A stretch of DNA of 25,289 nt from JAZDKP01 sp043802925. GTDB taxonomy: Bacteria; Fibrobacterota; OXYB2-FULL-49-7; JAEUSG01. The stretch is taken from positions 1 to 25,289 of the forward strand of contig JAZDKP010000126.1 in assembly GCA_043802925.1 (NCBI GenBank), written 5' to 3'. Both the position numbers and the translations under genes were made by a program. The notes under the pieces were generated by a model. That model was not told where the DNA came from. It saw nothing but the letters and a program-made list of their open reading frames with translations, and searched no databases. Below, in pieces: positions 24,340 to 25,289 of the stretch. Numbering within the stretch: position 1 is the first letter of the stretch; every line of letters begins with the position of its first letter.

Positions 24340-24560
24340 AACGGGTATCTCCTTCTTAAATGAAAATTGCGTTCAATTTCAATAAAATCCAAGAAATTGT
24401 TGCTCCAAACCCTTATACCGCAATAAACATGCCTGAAATGTGATCGCGTTTATCCTTTACCCACATACAACCACTTCTTAGATACGAATCAGCCACAATG
24501 CAGTCCTTAATTCTCGTTAATGAGAATGCTTGTCTCATGAGCGAAAAGGAACGGCCCGGC
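24340..24560. other. Intergenic leader of the surface-protein operon
   Basis: No gene is supported. The region probably carries the promoter of the six-gene operon, although only a TATAAG (24412-24417, minus strand) without a good -35 box was found. It also holds an imperfect palindrome near 24360-24380 close to the ribosome site, a perfect ATTCTC/GAGAAT hairpin (24510-24527) and an overlapping Fur-like sequence (24516-24534). Confidence 0.5.
24516..24534. promoter_or_regulatory. Fur-box-like sequence
   Basis: GTTAATGAGAATGCTTGTC matches the E. coli Fur consensus GATAATGATAATCATTATC at 14 of 19 positions by direct count. It lies about 180 nt upstream of the start of the giant lipoprotein gene. 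Such a match is suggestive, but the organism's Fur specificity is unknown and a chance match is possible. Confidence 0.3.
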
Positions 24561-24851
24561 TCATTTGAACTTCGAAATCGCCTCGTGGAAGGCCGTCTTG
24601 ACTTCAGCCCAGGCCTTTTCTGCGCCTGTCTTCAGGTCTTCCCATGCCGCATCTCCGGCGGTCTTCAACTCGTGCAGCTTTGTCTTGGCCTCATTTTGCT
24701 TGTGCTGCAAGGTTTCGATGGTTTTGTAGTATTCGATCTTCGCCCCGGCCCTGGCCTTGTCCGCCTTGGCCTTGAGCAGGGCGATCTGCGCGTTCCATTC
24801 GTCAAACTGCGCAACGAGTTTTTCTTCGTATGCGTTTCGTTTGTCATTCAT
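24561..24851 (-). CDS. Small coiled-coil protein (sll1863-like)
   Basis: The 96-aa product is almost wholly helical and charged, with alanine/lysine/glutamate heptads throughout (about residues 5-90), no signal peptide and no membrane segment. It resembles the short coiled-coil stress-associated proteins typified by cyanobacterial sll1863, although similarity in coiled coils is weak evidence. ATG 24851 has AAGGAG 6 nt upstream; the frame stays open to 24962, but that part runs into the transporter gene and is not supported. It starts 32 nt after the stop of the AI-2E family gene, so the two may be co-transcribed. The function is unknown. Confidence 0.75.
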   Translation of the reverse strand: MNDKRNAYEEKLVAQFDEWNAQIALLKAKADKARAGAKIEYYKTIETLQHKQNEAKTKLHELKTAGDAAWEDLKTGAEKAWAEVKTAFHEAISKFK

Positions 24852-24883
24852 AGCAAACTCCTTATGTTTTAAACATTTTGCTT

Positions 24884-25289
24884 CTATTCTTTTCCGGCTC
24901 GCTTCGACACCGGTGGAATGCTTTCGGCGGGCGCCTCCGGCCCGAGCAATACCGCGATCCATTGTGTGCCTTTATTGTTCTCGCATGCGAACTTCAGGGT
25001 CATGGTAAGAGGTATGCACAAAACCATGCCGACCGGACCAAGCAGACTTCCCCAAAAAATCAACGAGAGAAAGACAACCAGCGTGGACAGTCCAAGCCTC
25101 TGCCCCATGAGCCTCGTTTCAATCGCATTGTCAAGTATGAAGTTAACAGCCATATATCCTGCTGTTGCCATTACGGCGCTGCCTATCCCTAATTGGATAA
25201 GAGCAAGAAGCACTGCGGGAACGGCGGCGATTGTGGAGCCGACATTCGGCACATAGTTGAGCAGAAAGGCCAGAAAACCCCAGAGAATG
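24884..25289 (-). CDS. AI-2E family transporter (UPF0118), 3' part only
   Basis: The frame is open to the right edge of the window, so only the last 135 or so codons are present. It encodes the C-terminal membrane helices of the AI-2E exporter / PerM family, with LNYVPNVGSTIAAVPAVLLALI, DNAIETRLMGQRLGLSTLVV and the helix before SLLGPVGMVLCIPLTM, all typical of that family. A GTG at 25252 could be misread as a start but lies inside a conserved helix (FLLNYVPNVG). Members export autoinducer-2 or act as ion antiporters; which applies is not readable. The tail after the last helix is short and polar. Confidence 0.88.
   Translation of the reverse strand, partial: ILWGFLAFLLNYVPNVGSTIAAVPAVLLALIQLGIGSAVMATAGYMAVNFILDNAIETRLMGQRLGLSTLVVFLSLIFWGSLLGPVGMVLCIPLTMTLKFACENNKGTQWIAVLLGPEAPAESIPPVSKRAGKE

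Noticed and set aside
24498..24872. 124-codon + strand frame
   Set aside because: It is antisense to the coiled-coil gene, which has a strong ribosome site and coherent heptads.

Overview
The window (25,289 bp) most resembles a Gram-negative bacterium of the FCB superphylum or an allied candidate phylum (Ignavibacteriota, Calditrichota or KSB1-like); the exact phylum cannot be read from the sequence. The main evidence is three secreted proteins that end in a type IX secretion (T9SS) type A sorting domain with the NYPNPFNPST signature, together with outer-membrane lipoproteins and an OmpA-family protein. The standard genetic code fits. No rRNA, tRNA, CRISPR array, integrase or transposase was seen.

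Left part, + strand (1-3202). A PTS enzyme I-like protein is encoded as two same-frame pieces (287-1057 and 1073-1909). A single TGA in the inter-domain linker separates them, and the second piece has its own Shine-Dalgarno sequence. A non-coding stretch holding dispersed palindromic repeats follows. Next comes a tight three-gene operon (2197-3202): an ElaB/YqjD-like anchored protein, a YqjE-like two-helix membrane protein and a response regulator with only a receiver domain. A large G/C-rich hairpin (3255-3320) separates it from a convergent PAS-PAS-GAF histidine kinase (3319-5514), a possible partner of the regulator.

Middle, - strand (5702-11176). One operon encodes a P2-type cation ATPase, a ClsB-like cardiolipin synthase and a YbhP-like endonuclease/exonuclease/phosphatase family protein. 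The genes overlap by 4 nt or lie 1 nt apart, and the last two repeat the E. coli clsB-ybhP pairing. A GGDEF diguanylate cyclase with an intact I-site lies upstream of this operon.

Right part, - strand (11240-24339). Six consecutive genes with 20-55 nt gaps form a probable surface-protein operon. In transcription order they are: a 1539-aa lipoprotein (ten Ig-like repeats, three InlB-like repeats and a terminal DUF3494 ice-binding-type domain); an OmpA-family protein; a DUF3494 lipoprotein; and three T9SS-sorted proteins carrying 3, 4 and 1 DUF3494 domains. That makes ten DUF3494 domains in five proteins, with three display modes (lipid-anchored, lipid-anchored on a stalk, T9SS tail) and clear signs of module shuffling. 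This is the most unusual system in the window. It could be an ice-binding or ice-adhesion array, or a more general surface adhesin family. A small coiled-coil protein and the 3' part of an AI-2E family transporter gene lie beyond it at the right edge.
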